Shown here piece by piece: positions 23,621 through 32,312 of a stretch of 64,000 nt of DNA. The notes under the pieces are model-generated. The model ran no database searches. It had not been told where the DNA came from and saw only the letters and a program-made list of their open reading frames with translations. Every line of letters starts with the position of its first letter. Position 1 is the stretch's first letter. Source of the stretch: a virus; the IMG/VR virus record IMGVR_UViG_3300036770_006434, positions 1-64,000 of that record, one strand, 5' to 3'. A program made the translations under genes and the position numbers.

Positions 23621-23638
23621 ATGATTTGTGCAGGTTTC

Positions 23639-23878
23639 TTAGTTCGCGGTCATTGTAGATGATTCTGTTCCATTGTCAAGGGATTTGCGGGAAATCTCCT
23701 CCAGCTTGTCCAGCGCCTCAATCTGGTCTGCGGCACTCATCTTGGACAGATTCCGGGAAAATGCCTGAAACATGGAGTCCTTGACCCCGTTCATCTGGTC
23801 GCCGGGGAACTGGCGGTCAACGATGGAATGGAGTCGGGTCAGGTTTTGGCGGGTTCGCTTGGCGGTTTTGTGGGACAT
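23639..23878 (-). CDS. Hypothetical helical protein, 79 aa
   Basis: Basic N-terminus and helical body. Unknown. Confidence 0.6.
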   Translation of the reverse strand: MSHKTAKRTRQNLTRLHSIVDRQFPGDQMNGVKDSMFQAFSRNLSKMSAADQIEALDKLEEISRKSLDNGTESSTMTAN

Positions 23879-23891
23879 GGGAGAAGGTGTT

Positions 23892-24113
23892 TTACTTGCG
23901 GGAGCGCTTGAAGTAGTAGCGGATGACAGCAGGCCAGTTTGTGCTCATGTCGGGTGGGGGCTCGACAGTGCCGATAATGCCGCATAACTCCCAGCCGTCT
24001 GGCCCGAAATTCTCATGCAGTTCTTTGTAAAGGTCATCTCCACCGTAGCGGTATTCAACGCGGTAATCCCAGTGCAAGTATTTAGGCTTGGGTTTTTGTC
24101 TTGTTTTAGGCAT
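23892..24113 (-). CDS. DUF4177-like small protein
   Basis: 73 aa. LHWDYRVEYRYGG followed by LHENFGPDGWELCGII matches the DUF4177 pattern (WEYRV, then L..GWELVG). Function of the family is unknown. Confidence 0.65.
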   Translation of the reverse strand: MPKTRQKPKPKYLHWDYRVEYRYGGDDLYKELHENFGPDGWELCGIIGTVEPPPDMSTNWPAVIRYYFKRSRK

Positions 24114-24125
24114 GGTGGGAGTGGT

Positions 24126-24254
24126 TCAGAGCATCGGCAAAAACGGCCAGATGAAGTCAATTGCGATAGCCGCGCCGATCAGGATGTAGACAATCCCCAT
24201 AAGAACGGAGAAAGTGGCGAAGATCATGAAGAAGACTAGGCGGATTTTGCTCAT
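24126..24254 (-). CDS. 42-aa single-TM miniprotein
   Basis: Start at ATG 24254, overlapping the stop of the macro-domain gene (ATGA). Hydrophobic nearly throughout (FFMIFATFSVLMGIVYILIG). Confidence 0.55.
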   Translation of the reverse strand: MSKIRLVFFMIFATFSVLMGIVYILIGAAIAIDFIWPFLPML

Positions 24255-24754
24255 TTCACACCCTTTTCCCACTCCACGACAGTGCAGGGCACCGGGGACT
24301 GGTAGAAAATGTCCTCGACCATGGCCTGAATGACCAGTGCCGAGCCTCCAGCCAATCCGCCACCGATCCATTGCGGCAGGCCAAGGTGCCAGACTCGACC
24401 TTGGGAATGTGCTATGGCCAGAAGGGACTTGATATCGGACAGCCCCGAGTAAAGGGCCTCATAATCCAATTGGCGCTTGTCCGTGCCAACCTTCTCTTGG
24501 GTGACGAGCCAGATGATTCGGCGCTTGGTCTCGCCCTCGGTCACATCGGAAACGTGATAGCTGCCTAAAGCGGCCTGCCCGAGTGCTCCCGCTTTACAGA
24601 AGAGTCTATATTCCTCGGCGGCTGTCGGGTAACGCTTGGCGATTTGCGCGGCAATCCCCGCGCCATGCAGCCCCAAGGAGTTGCAGCCGTGGCAGATGAC
24701 ATTGATCCCCGCCGGCCACTGCAACAGATCGCCTTTGATGTAGGTAATGGGCAT
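24251..24754 (-). CDS. Macro-domain protein (ADP-ribose derivative hydrolase or binder)
   Basis: 167 aa, one macro domain. GDLLQWP near residue 8, then NVICHGCNSLGLHGAGIA (ribose-binding loop) and GLPQWIGGGLAGG (phosphate loop). This is most like the Appr-1''-p phosphatase and de-ADP-ribosylase branches. It may remove ADP-ribose placed by host defence ART toxins, or process the Appr>p product of tRNA splicing or repair. The fold is clear, the substrate is inferred. Confidence 0.85.
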   Translation of the reverse strand: MPITYIKGDLLQWPAGINVICHGCNSLGLHGAGIAAQIAKRYPTAAEEYRLFCKAGALGQAALGSYHVSDVTEGETKRRIIWLVTQEKVGTDKRQLDYEALYSGLSDIKSLLAIAHSQGRVWHLGLPQWIGGGLAGGSALVIQAMVEDIFYQSPVPCTVVEWEKGVK

Positions 24755-24768
24755 AAATCGGGTTGGAC

Positions 24769-25047
24769 CTATAGCGCATCACGCGTTTCGTAGGCCGCGA
24801 CAGTTTCGAGCCAGTCATTACGTTTGAGCGCGTCCTTAACCTTGCTCAGCGCCGTCTGCGCGCGTTCATTTGCTTCTCTCAGCTGTTTATTTTGATGCGA
24901 TTCTTCGGCAAAGTATCGCTCTCCAAGGTAGAAGCATCCAGACAGGTGCCACGCCCAAAAATTAAAGATCAACCGCCCCTCGCGGACGATGCTGAATCCG
25001 AGGCCACGGGCATAGAGATTTCGATGAATGTAGAGATGTGGTTTCAT
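24769..25047 (-). CDS. Hypothetical protein, 92 aa
   Basis: Begins with a beta-hairpin type segment (PHLYIHRNLYARGLGFSIVREGRLI) and ends with a coiled coil (NKQLREANERAQTALSKVKD). Confidence 0.65.
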   Translation of the reverse strand: MKPHLYIHRNLYARGLGFSIVREGRLIFNFWAWHLSGCFYLGERYFAEESHQNKQLREANERAQTALSKVKDALKRNDWLETVAAYETRDAL

Positions 25048-25112
25048 TATAAAATAGGTCTAACTAAATGCTACAGAGAGCAGTTCTGATCGGAATGTCT
25101 CTTAAGATGTTA

Positions 25113-25481
25113 TTAGATTACGAACTTAACTTCCTTCACGGTAATCTCGGACGGGACCGGGGCAACGGCACCCTTCAGTTGCAGCTTATACAGTTTCGCG
25201 ACCTCATGGGTGATATTCTCCCGCAGCTGGAACAGGACGGACTCAATGGCGGCGCCATGTTTTTGGCGGGCCTCCGCCAAGGCGAGCAGATTCAGGACGA
25301 ATTCTCGGTCAAATGGAGAGGCCAAAGTGATGGATTCGTCAAATTTAACGGAATGAATGCGGAAGCCGTAATGGATCACTCCATCATGTGACCAACTAGT
25401 CCGGTTGTATTCCAGAATGATTCTCTGAGAAACTAGGTCGTCAAGGATTTCGGAGAGTTGGGACTGTTCGGATTTGGTCAT
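25113..25481 (-). CDS. Hypothetical protein, 122 aa
   Basis: Mixed alpha/beta. No motif recognised. Confidence 0.6.
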   Translation of the reverse strand: MTKSEQSQLSEILDDLVSQRIILEYNRTSWSHDGVIHYGFRIHSVKFDESITLASPFDREFVLNLLALAEARQKHGAAIESVLFQLRENITHEVAKLYKLQLKGAVAPVPSEITVKEVKFVI

Positions 25482-25547
25482 TTTGAGTTAGCTTTTAGAC
25501 TTTTCAAGTCGTCATATCTACTGGTTGGGCGAAGAAAAATTACCATC

Positions 25548-25973
25548 ATGAATCCATTCCAGAACATTCGCAATTGGACCCGTAAGGATTTTGATGAGTC
25601 TGACGAAGAAAAGAAGGCCAGAAGAGAGCGGGCGCGTGTTGAGACCGACCACGATCTGCAAAAGCCGGTCCAGCAGCTTTTGTGCGATGTCCACGAAGAG
25701 TCGCTAGCTCCCGTTCCGACGACTAGCGAAGGCGCGGCGATTGTATTCCAGCTCCAACGTTTGATTGGAGCGCAAAAGAGAATGGTTTCGTTGCAGACCG
25801 TAAGCACATTCCAGACGGGACGCACGAATGCTTTAGTGTTTTGGCTCACAGCGATTATTGTTATCCAGACGTTTGTCCTCATCTACCTTACTCTTTACCC
25901 GAGGACCGGACCAAGTCCGGTCTGTCACTGTCACGTAGATGGCGCAGACAAGAAAAGTGCCGATAAAAAGTGA
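25548..25973 (+). CDS. Plus-strand membrane protein, 141 aa
   Basis: Start at ATG 25548. Charged helical N-terminal two-thirds, then one membrane helix (ALVFWLTAIIVIQTFVLIYLTL) and a Cys/His/Lys-rich tail. Composition is natural and unlike a shadow frame. It lies opposite to its neighbours, and its end overlaps a minus-strand gene by 141 bp. Confidence 0.6.
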   Translation: MNPFQNIRNWTRKDFDESDEEKKARRERARVETDHDLQKPVQQLLCDVHEESLAPVPTTSEGAAIVFQLQRLIGAQKRMVSLQTVSTFQTGRTNALVFWLTAIIVIQTFVLIYLTLYPRTGPSPVCHCHVDGADKKSADKK

Positions 25974-26060
25974 CCAAAGAAGCAAGGCCCAGCCCAACAA
26001 GGTGCCAGAGCCAACGGCCACAGCCGTCACGTAGGGGGTAGTTATGAGGTATTCGATCAT
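25833..26060 (-). CDS. Membrane protein, 75 aa
   Basis: Two hydrophobic stretches (YVTAVAVGSGTLLGWALLLW and SLFIGTFLVCAIYVTV) and a charged tail. Overlaps the 3' end of the plus-strand gene. One of the two could be spurious. Confidence 0.5.
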   Translation of the reverse strand: MIEYLITTPYVTAVAVGSGTLLGWALLLWSLFIGTFLVCAIYVTVTDRTWSGPRVKSKVDEDKRLDNNNRCEPKH

Positions 26061-26068
26061 GATATATG

Positions 26069-26356
26069 TTATTCTAAAGAACGTTGCCGCTGTGGTCGTG
26101 GCTCATCTTTGACGTTGGCCGAAGAGTGCTTGATGACTTCGCCGTTCCCGTCGCGGACGGACCAGAAGAGGATTTCCAGCGCGTCGAGCTGTTCCTTTTT
26201 CCACCCGATGCGGAGCATCTCAGCCATAATCTGCCCGCAGACAAGAATTCCACGCCGCGTGGGTTTCTTGGCGGCGCGGATGCGTTCCAGTGCTTGCGTA
26301 GCCTCCTCGGCCAACCCGTCGCCAGTGCCAACGCTCGGGACTTGTCCTTTGTTCAT
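26069..26356 (-). CDS. Hypothetical helical protein, 95 aa
   Basis: Helical with a basic stretch (RIRAAKKPTRRGILV). Unknown. Overlaps the upstream stop. Confidence 0.6.
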   Translation of the reverse strand: MNKGQVPSVGTGDGLAEEATQALERIRAAKKPTRRGILVCGQIMAEMLRIGWKKEQLDALEILFWSVRDGNGEVIKHSSANVKDEPRPQRQRSLE

Positions 26357-26784
26357 AAATTTTTCCTCCGCTCGCCGCCCTGGGGTTTCTCGCCCGAGCG
26401 CGGCACATCTTTTTCGTTCGGCTTCCGAACGAAACCTTCATGGCTTTCCATATCCAGCGTGAAGGGATGGTGCGGAAAGTTTTCCAAAAGAATGAGACGG
26501 CAGCGGTCGCAGATTCCCTCGTAGTTTTTCACCTCGTTGTGATGTTCCCGGCATCGGGGACATTCCACGAACGCCGGGTTTTCAACTCGGGCCGCCTTCA
26601 TCGCACGATAGTCCGCCTGAATGGCTCGGATGTTGTCGCAGGTCAGAGGCTCCGACGGGAAGGATAGGCGATGATCCCGTGTCTGTGCGGACGTAAGAAA
26701 GCCGAACGAATCGCCAAACACAAGATGCGCGCTGGCACCTTGCAGGGTTGAACTAGAATCTGGGGTGGTGTGCGTCTGTGTCAT
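26353..26784 (-). CDS. Zinc-binding protein, 143 aa
   Basis: Start at ATG 26784. A CPRC...CDRC ribbon near residues 74-95 within a helical context. The N-terminus is Ser/Thr-rich. Unknown. Confidence 0.6.
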   Translation of the reverse strand: MTQTHTTPDSSSTLQGASAHLVFGDSFGFLTSAQTRDHRLSFPSEPLTCDNIRAIQADYRAMKAARVENPAFVECPRCREHHNEVKNYEGICDRCRLILLENFPHHPFTLDMESHEGFVRKPNEKDVPRSGEKPQGGERRKNL

Positions 26785-26785
26785 A

Positions 26786-26995
26786 TCAGGTGTTGGGCAT
26801 ACCCTCATACACCAGACACCACGGTTTGTCCTGTTCAATTATACCTTGTCTCTCCCATTTTTCACGGCAATCCTTGGCGTTATGAATGAAGATAGCCCCG
26901 TTGTCACGCTCTACGGGATGACACCAGCAGGAAGAATTCGCGGAATGAATGGGTTCCGGTCTGCCAAGCGGGATGATATGGGTGTATTGATCCAT
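26786..26995 (-). CDS. Hypothetical Cys/Trp-rich protein, 69 aa
   Basis: Contains ANSSCWCHPVERDNGAIFIHNAKDCRE, a pattern I associate with small actinophage-type proteins of unknown function. Confidence 0.6.
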   Translation of the reverse strand: MDQYTHIIPLGRPEPIHSANSSCWCHPVERDNGAIFIHNAKDCREKWERQGIIEQDKPWCLVYEGMPNT

Positions 26996-26998
26996 GTA

Positions 26999-27292
26999 TT
27001 ACTCTTTCTTCCTCCAGTCCCCCACACACCAGATTTTGCCGCCCTTCCGGTCAACACAGAAATCGTGACCGGCAGGCTTGGTCCCGGGCTTCGTCTTTAC
27101 GATGGAGAAAATGATTTCGGGATATTCCCGGGCCAGATCGGCGGTCGGGATGTCCCGCATGGCGTTCTTCAGCTCGTAATCGAAATCCTTGAAATCATGC
27201 GGAATCTCTTCGCTGTCAATCTCACAGGAGTTGTCGATACGGATGTGGCGGACCGGCGGCAGGGGCTTGAATTGGGTCGGATCAGGTGGCAT
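26999..27292 (-). CDS. Hypothetical protein, 97 aa
   Basis: Acidic, with a C-terminal beta hairpin (DFCVDRKGGKIWCVGDW). Unknown. Confidence 0.6.
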   Translation of the reverse strand: MPPDPTQFKPLPPVRHIRIDNSCEIDSEEIPHDFKDFDYELKNAMRDIPTADLAREYPEIIFSIVKTKPGTKPAGHDFCVDRKGGKIWCVGDWRKKE

Positions 27293-27347
27293 GTAAAGCG
27301 GTTTTTTGAATAGTGCGCGGGGATTAGACCCCGGATTGAATCACTTG

Positions 27348-27869
27348 TCAAACAGATTTTTTGGACAGGCGGTTGAATCTTTTCATGAACTCGCGGCGGG
27401 CGCGTTCTGGGGTCCAACAGGGGAGTTTGATGTCGTAGAGGGCAACATTCATTTTGCGCCAGTCATCACCGGGCAGGAGCTGCTTCATTTCGGTCGCCAG
27501 CATACGAATGTCCACCTCTTTGACCACGGGATTGGCGGGGAATGGAAGACGCCACTTTTTGGCGAAAATCTGTTCAATCCTGAGTTCTAGGCTTTTATAC
27601 TGTGGGAGAATGCGTTTTTGCACACTATTCACATCGGCCACAACACTTTCTTGGGAGTCGTGCATTAGAACTTCTAATTCATGGCCCTGCGGAGCGAACA
27701 TGGAGCAGTGGACAGAGTGTTCTGCCACCGAATAGAAGCGGGAACATGCGCCGGTAAAACGACACAGATGCGAGAGGTTGTGCGCAACGTCTTCTATGCA
27801 GATGTCTTGTGGACGGGGATTGTGGTAGCGAAATTTTCTACCGGATTGGAGTCTGATATAGTCTTGCAT
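27348..27869 (-). CDS. HD-domain phosphohydrolase (YfbR-like)
   Basis: 173 aa. Metal ligands of the HD fold can be followed: His30 (IEDVAHNLSHLCRF), His51 (FYSVAEHSV), His70-Asp71 (LMHDSQES) and Asp120 (VKEVDIRML). The FRYHNPRPQDICIEDVAH start is typical of the phage version. Likely a 5'-nucleotidase or dNTP/dNMP phosphohydrolase in nucleotide metabolism. It is directly upstream of the dNMP kinase gene only in position, as transcription runs from the kinase towards it. Confidence 0.85.
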   Translation of the reverse strand: MQDYIRLQSGRKFRYHNPRPQDICIEDVAHNLSHLCRFTGACSRFYSVAEHSVHCSMFAPQGHELEVLMHDSQESVVADVNSVQKRILPQYKSLELRIEQIFAKKWRLPFPANPVVKEVDIRMLATEMKQLLPGDDWRKMNVALYDIKLPCWTPERARREFMKRFNRLSKKSV

Positions 27870-27875
27870 AGGTTT

Positions 27876-28442
27876 TTATTTGATATCCAGCCACTTCAGA
27901 ATCCGTCTAGCATGGTTCAGACGCTCTTCCTTCGTGTCCTTGCCCCAGTTCAAGTGATAATCCGCCATAGCGGCGACCTTGTGACAGTGCTTTTCCTCCT
28001 CTTCGGTCGGCGGCGGGGCTCCCGCTCTGGTAATGTTGATCAGGTAAAACGAGGAACCGAATCTTTCACGGAAATAGTTGACTTCATTCTCGAATCGGCA
28101 ATCGACTACGGTCTCAATTCTGGGGGTGCCAGAATCAGAGCCACGGTCCATTTCAATGTCGCGCGCCACGACTTTGACCCAATGCAACGGGTCTCTAGCC
28201 CTCTGGGCCATGCCGTAACCGATCCACAGCGGGCGGACGATTTCCTTTTGCTCAGGCGTCAGGTTGTCGGGATCAAACCCCATGTGGTCACGGACGATTC
28301 CGGCGACATCTCTTTTGAGGGCATTGGCAAAGGCCCGATGGCGGAAAGCGGGATTCAGTTCGTGGAAGCATTCAAACAGAGTATCTTTTCCAGAATTTCT
28401 GGTAGCCGTAAGCCCAACGATGATGTTGCGAGCGGTATTCAT
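27876..28442 (-). CDS. Deoxynucleoside monophosphate kinase-like
   Basis: 188 aa. P-loop GLTATRNSGKDT at residues 10-21 (NSGKDT is the dNMP-kinase variant), an internal DCRFENEV segment and a LID-like basic region. It is of the same superfamily as T4 gp1. It would supply dNDPs for phage DNA synthesis. It forms an apparent unit with the adjacent HD phosphohydrolase (6-bp gap). Confidence 0.8.
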   Translation of the reverse strand: MNTARNIIVGLTATRNSGKDTLFECFHELNPAFRHRAFANALKRDVAGIVRDHMGFDPDNLTPEQKEIVRPLWIGYGMAQRARDPLHWVKVVARDIEMDRGSDSGTPRIETVVDCRFENEVNYFRERFGSSFYLINITRAGAPPPTEEEEKHCHKVAAMADYHLNWGKDTKEERLNHARRILKWLDIK

Positions 28443-28446
28443 ATTG

Positions 28447-29670
28447 TTAAAGCGCTTCTCCAGTAACGAGTTCCGCCATATTCACCATCTGGCGCAGCAG
28501 AAAGGTCTGCATCTCGCGGGTTTCGTCCCGCAGGGAGTGTTTCAAGTGAAAATACTCCTCCAAAATCGTGTTCACCAGCTCTTTAACCCCTTGGTCAAAC
28601 GCCTGAAGGGTGAGGATAATTTTGCCGTCTTGCGCCAGTCCGAGCCACCCGCCGCCGGGTGCGTGGGAAATGACGACAACGGGATAGGTGTCCTTGATGT
28701 GGAACCCCGCCTTGTCACAGAAGTCAAGGGCACGCTTCAATTGGATTTCCTGAATGCGGTTGAGCGAAACCGGCGGCGGCAGCGGGAAGGTCTTCTCGGT
28801 TTTCAGGTAGAGGTTACTGGACCACGGAGTCAAATGTAAAATCTGACCCTCTTTGCGTAAGCGGCTATAAAGATTGATGAATGGAGAAGACGCCTCGTCC
28901 GCGTGAACCGTCATGTGGTGCTCAAACGAGTGGTTTGGCGACAGCATGAGGGCACGCATGAACGCCTCGTCCTCACAGGTTTCCAGCATCTTGGAGACAT
29001 AGTAGTCCAGATCGCTTTCACTCTTCAGGGTGCGGTCCTCGGTGAGGCCAAACAGGGAGTGAAGCAGATTGTAGGTGTAAATCGACGGGCGGCGCAGCTT
29101 GAGGACACGCACCCCACGGTAGTAGGCATAATCGGAGGGGCCGGAATGGACCTCCACATTCTGATCGGCCAAGATGGGGGCCGATGTCAGGAAGATGGTA
29201 TGGCGCTGGCCGTAGGCGGCGTCGATGGCATCACCTTTGATTACGAAGGCGGTTTGGTTCTCTACGGGGGTATACTCCTGCCGCCCGTTCAACCGGATGG
29301 TCTCGCCGCCCTCGTCAAGCACATTGCTGTGCAGTTCCCTAAACGGGGTCCAATCCGCCCAATGCTCGCCGACATGGGTGTTGAAGGGCATCTCCTCCTC
29401 GGTGCCGTCGGGGTGAGTCATGGTAATGAAATCGAACATCTTGCCGCGAATCTCCACAGGCTTTGTGCCAAAGGTGTAACGGTCCATTCCACGGTAAAGG
29501 GTGACGGAGCAGCGGAGGCGGAGAAGGATGCATACGGCGACCTTCAAACCGGAGCCGAATTTCCCAATTGGGTTGTCCGAGTTTGGTTTGGCAGAGACGC
29601 CGAAATTGCGCAGGCAACGAAGGTCGATCAGGCCGGGGTTCTTGAAGACAATGGAAGGCGTGAAGAACAT
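28447..29670 (-). CDS. GHKL (histidine-kinase-like) ATPase of unknown role
   Basis: 407 aa from ATG 29670. N-terminal Bergerat-type features: FKNPGLIDLRCLRNFGVS, then DNPIGKFGSGLKVAV, where GKFGSGLK fits the G2 box. No kinase, gyrase or MutL transducer follows. The C-terminal part has an HEXXH-like region EEYFHLKHSL, which may be only a helix. Similar stand-alone proteins occur in large phages. The start at 29670 is supported by a promoter 9 bp upstream. Confidence 0.65.
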   Translation of the reverse strand: MFFTPSIVFKNPGLIDLRCLRNFGVSAKPNSDNPIGKFGSGLKVAVCILLRLRCSVTLYRGMDRYTFGTKPVEIRGKMFDFITMTHPDGTEEEMPFNTHVGEHWADWTPFRELHSNVLDEGGETIRLNGRQEYTPVENQTAFVIKGDAIDAAYGQRHTIFLTSAPILADQNVEVHSGPSDYAYYRGVRVLKLRRPSIYTYNLLHSLFGLTEDRTLKSESDLDYYVSKMLETCEDEAFMRALMLSPNHSFEHHMTVHADEASSPFINLYSRLRKEGQILHLTPWSSNLYLKTEKTFPLPPPVSLNRIQEIQLKRALDFCDKAGFHIKDTYPVVVISHAPGGGWLGLAQDGKIILTLQAFDQGVKELVNTILEEYFHLKHSLRDETREMQTFLLRQMVNMAELVTGEAL

Positions 29671-29679
29671 AGTGCGGGC

Positions 29680-29708
29680 AGTATGGGCTACAGCTAGGGG
29701 GAAGTCAA
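29680..29708 (-). promoter_or_regulatory. Promoter of the GHKL ATPase gene
   Basis: TTGACT (29703-29708), 17-bp spacer, CATACT (29680-29685), 9 bp to the ATG. Confidence 0.75.
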
Positions 29709-29732
29709 GAGGTTTTCCCCTTGTCATCCACT

Positions 29733-30170
29733 TTATTTTCTCTCCCACGCGCGTTCCATGAGGCGATCCCCGACCTTGGAAGTAATCTTTTGGGCGATAT
29801 CCGTGATGCTACCGGCGCTGAGAGAGCGCATTTCCTCGCCGCCAACTTTGACAAGATGTTCCCACGCGGCGGCTGTCTGCGGACTCATTTCAACTCCGTT
29901 ACGAGGCTCCAGTTTGCACGCTTCCGAAACGAGGGATACAAGATAGTCTTCAAGGTCCCGAATGGCGGCCTCCAGTTCGGGATAATCCGGGTAAACAGCC
30001 TGTCGGATAGACGTTGAACCGGGGCGGACAATGACATGCCAGTGACCGTCCCGAAGTCCGTCGTAAGCCCAAGGGTCATTGACGGGAATGTATTTGCCCT
30101 TGGAATCGCGTTTGTAGAGCGTATTACTCTGGCGATATCTGATCTGGGACTTGGCGACGGAGGTTTTCAT
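29733..30170 (-). CDS. Hypothetical protein, 145 aa
   Basis: Mixed N-terminal segment with YDGLRDGHWHVIVRPG, then helices. Unknown. Stop/start overlap upstream. Confidence 0.65.
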   Translation of the reverse strand: MKTSVAKSQIRYRQSNTLYKRDSKGKYIPVNDPWAYDGLRDGHWHVIVRPGSTSIRQAVYPDYPELEAAIRDLEDYLVSLVSEACKLEPRNGVEMSPQTAAAWEHLVKVGGEEMRSLSAGSITDIAQKITSKVGDRLMERAWERK

Positions 30171-30583
30171 TCAATTGGGCTGTATTTTCCACTTTTCAAA
30201 ACCCCCTCAATGGCAGTGAGAATGGAGCCAAATGCGACAGCTTTCTTCTCCTGTTTCCGCTCGGTCACCGCCCGTTTCAGCGCGATTTCAATTCCCTTGC
30301 GGCGGTCAAACCGATCTTCCACGGAACAGGTTGCGACTCCCTTGTAACTTTTGGCATCCGGGTAAAGCAGCTCCACCGTGGTCTCGCCGCCGAACGGCTG
30401 GACTTCGGTGTCACCGCTCTTCTGTTTGCGGGAATACTCAGTCAGGCAGATATTGTAACCCCAAGCCGCCGGGACGGCACAATACCGTTTGTGGCGGATT
30501 CTGATTTTGATGCCGGCCGCGCGGAGGTGGGGGAGGACCGCCACAGTGATGGGCTGACTCTTGGTTTTGGTTGATTTACTCAT
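30167..30583 (-). CDS. Hypothetical protein, 138 aa
   Basis: Contains PFGGETTVELLYPDAKSYKGVATCSVEDRFDRRKG, resembling phage proteins with a DRF.RRKG.e.Al.RA signature of unknown function. Confidence 0.65.
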   Translation of the reverse strand: MSKSTKTKSQPITVAVLPHLRAAGIKIRIRHKRYCAVPAAWGYNICLTEYSRKQKSGDTEVQPFGGETTVELLYPDAKSYKGVATCSVEDRFDRRKGIEIALKRAVTERKQEKKAVAFGSILTAIEGVLKSGKYSPIE

Positions 30584-30779
30584 GGGAGGGATTGGGTTTA
30601 TCTTCGGGTGTCATCTTGATTTCCATAATGGAGGCAGGGTTATGGCCGCCGCTCGGCGGGACCAGAGCCTCGTTCAGTTTCTGGAAATACTCCTGCCCGT
30701 CCGGGGTCATGGCCCATAACAGGATGGAGCCGGGGTTATTGGCGATTTCCGGCGGCAGTTTCGGGAATTGGTTTTCCAT
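30576..30779 (-). CDS. Hypothetical protein, 67 aa
   Basis: Start at ATG 30779. Pro/Asn-rich, ending DKPNPSHE. Unknown. Confidence 0.55.
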   Translation of the reverse strand: MENQFPKLPPEIANNPGSILLWAMTPDGQEYFQKLNEALVPPSGGHNPASIMEIKMTPEDKPNPSHE

Positions 30780-30837
30780 GTTTTGCGTGAATTGTCTACT
30801 ATGTTTTACGGTAAAGTAGGGCAGTTTTGGGCAGAAG

Positions 30838-31068
30838 TCAAGAGGTTTCGCCGGAATCCGTGGCAAACGCGATGTTGGCACGAACCGGGGAGACAGACGA
30901 GCAACCCAAGAGTTCAAGCGCGTTGTCCGCACGGGTCAACAGCTGGTCCAGCTCCCTGATCCTCATCGCTCCTTCGGCAATAGCCGCGTTGGCGACACCG
31001 TCTTCGCTGTCTATCTGCTCCGATAGGATTTCAAGGGCGCGGGCTAGGGTGATATTGGAGGTTCTCAT
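30838..31068 (-). CDS. Hypothetical helical protein, 76 aa
   Basis: Mostly one long helical hairpin (TLARALEILSEQIDSEDGV, then RIRELDQLLTRADNALELL). ATGA overlap with the upstream gene. Confidence 0.6.
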   Translation of the reverse strand: MRTSNITLARALEILSEQIDSEDGVANAAIAEGAMRIRELDQLLTRADNALELLGCSSVSPVRANIAFATDSGETS

Positions 31069-31427
31069 GGGTTTTGGGTGGCGGCCGAAGGTGTGTCGCT
31101 CTTGGTATCAAGGTCTCGTATGATCACGGTATACATAGCTACCGGGTCTTCGCGCGGGTCAAGAGCCCAACACTCTTCAAGGGTCTTGGGAATGGGCACG
31201 CCGGGGCCAAGCGTTGACATGGGGCGTTCAGCGAAGCTGTTTGTGTAATATATGTCCCAAATACGAGATACTCCCATGCTTACATAGCCTTGATTTAACG
31301 CCATTTGGAAGGCGCGGTTTTCGCTTTCGGCGATCAGCATCGGAATAGTTTCCATGCCGATCTCCATACATCGTTTACGGGGGAAAATCGTTGTTTTTCG
31401 GACAAAATTGGTCAGAGAGTTATTCAT
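31065..31427 (-). CDS. Hypothetical protein, 120 aa
   Basis: Includes GMETIPMLIAESENRAFQMALNQGY, which resembles a segment (STIVAAESEHRAFDLALAD) of the 34704-34904 protein, so the two may be distant paralogues. Confidence 0.65.
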   Translation of the reverse strand: MNNSLTNFVRKTTIFPRKRCMEIGMETIPMLIAESENRAFQMALNQGYVSMGVSRIWDIYYTNSFAERPMSTLGPGVPIPKTLEECWALDPREDPVAMYTVIIRDLDTKSDTPSAATQNP

Positions 31428-31591
31428 CGGATAAAACGGTCTATCTGGTAGGCTAAGTCAACAGCAGCCTTCTCGTCGTATGTGTCCTTCCAGTAAAAGT
31501 GATGATTGGCTTCTCGGTCCGCGGCGTTAACCAGCAAGCGGACGAGGTCACGTATCTTCTCCACTTCCTCGGTTGACAGATTGTAGGTCAT
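31424..31591 (-). CDS. Hypothetical protein, 55 aa
   Basis: ATG 31591, TGA 31424, ATGA with the next gene. Helical: NLSTEEVEKIRDLVRLLVN. Confidence 0.6.
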   Translation of the reverse strand: MTYNLSTEEVEKIRDLVRLLVNAADREANHHFYWKDTYDEKAAVDLAYQIDRFIR

Positions 31592-31664
31592 GGGGAGCCC
31601 TGAGGGATATACGCACTGCGCGCGGATTGGGTGTCTGGGTAGGTGAGCATGGGTAAGGTAGGTG

Positions 31665-31850
31665 TCAGTGGCTATCAGGAACAGAAGGGCAATATTTCGC
31701 GTATGGGTGCGGTAAGAGTGTGACCATACTCAGCCAAATCCTCCACTTGGGCGTTTCAGTTACGGCTTTTCGATACTGCGACAGGGGCATTCCGCCCCAC
31801 ACCTCGTTCACGACGTATGGCTCGGGGAGGTCAAAGATGATTGGCTTCAT
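31665..31850 (-). CDS. Hypothetical protein, 61 aa
   Basis: Start at ATG 31850, overlapping the upstream gene by 20 bp. Unknown. Confidence 0.55.
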   Translation of the reverse strand: MKPIIFDLPEPYVVNEVWGGMPLSQYRKAVTETPKWRIWLSMVTLLPHPYAKYCPSVPDSH

Positions 31851-32061
31851 GGTCGTTATCCAAAAGCGGAAACAGCCGCTCAATTTTCTCCTCTTTGACG
31901 ATCTCCCATATCATCTGTCCGGTCCATCGACCTCCCATAAAGGACGCAGTTCCAACGGTCAAAACGTGCGCCAGTTTCGCGGCCTCAAAAGCGGTGATAT
32001 CGGAGGGAATGGATAAAATGCGTTTACCGTCCTCGGTATCAAAGGTGATGTCGTGATTCAT
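31831..32061 (-). CDS. Hypothetical protein, 76 aa
   Basis: Start at ATG 32061. Beta start (HDITFDTEDGKRILSI) then helices. Unknown. Confidence 0.6.
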   Translation of the reverse strand: MNHDITFDTEDGKRILSIPSDITAFEAAKLAHVLTVGTASFMGGRWTGQMIWEIVKEEKIERLFPLLDNDHEANHL

Positions 32062-32120
32062 GGAATGGGTAGGTGTTATCGTCCCGCCAAGGTAGCGTAA
32101 CATGGGGATGGAGTCAAGAC

Positions 32121-32312
32121 CTAATCCACCAGCATCTTGACCCCTACCGCAATAAGCCCGGTCAGCGCGATTGAAGCGGCCCACACCACGAGTGCGGTTG
32201 TGAAGCCGGCCGCCCAGACAGTCCCGCAGAAAATGAAGCCAAAAACCAGCGCCAAGATGAGCCCTCCGATGATGCGACGAATCAGGTGATTAGAACGAGG
32301 GTTCGTGTTCAT
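32121..32312 (-). CDS. Two-TM protein, 63 aa
   Basis: Start at ATG 32312 (ATGA overlap). Two membrane helices (IGGLILALVFGFIFCGTVWAA and TALVVWAASIALTGLIAVGV). Confidence 0.6.
   Translation of the reverse strand: MNTNPRSNHLIRRIIGGLILALVFGFIFCGTVWAAGFTTALVVWAASIALTGLIAVGVKMLVD

Noticed and set aside
28903-29697. Long plus-strand frame opposite the GHKL ATPase gene.
   Set aside because: No promoter or start signals, and the minus strand has clear ATPase motifs and a promoter.
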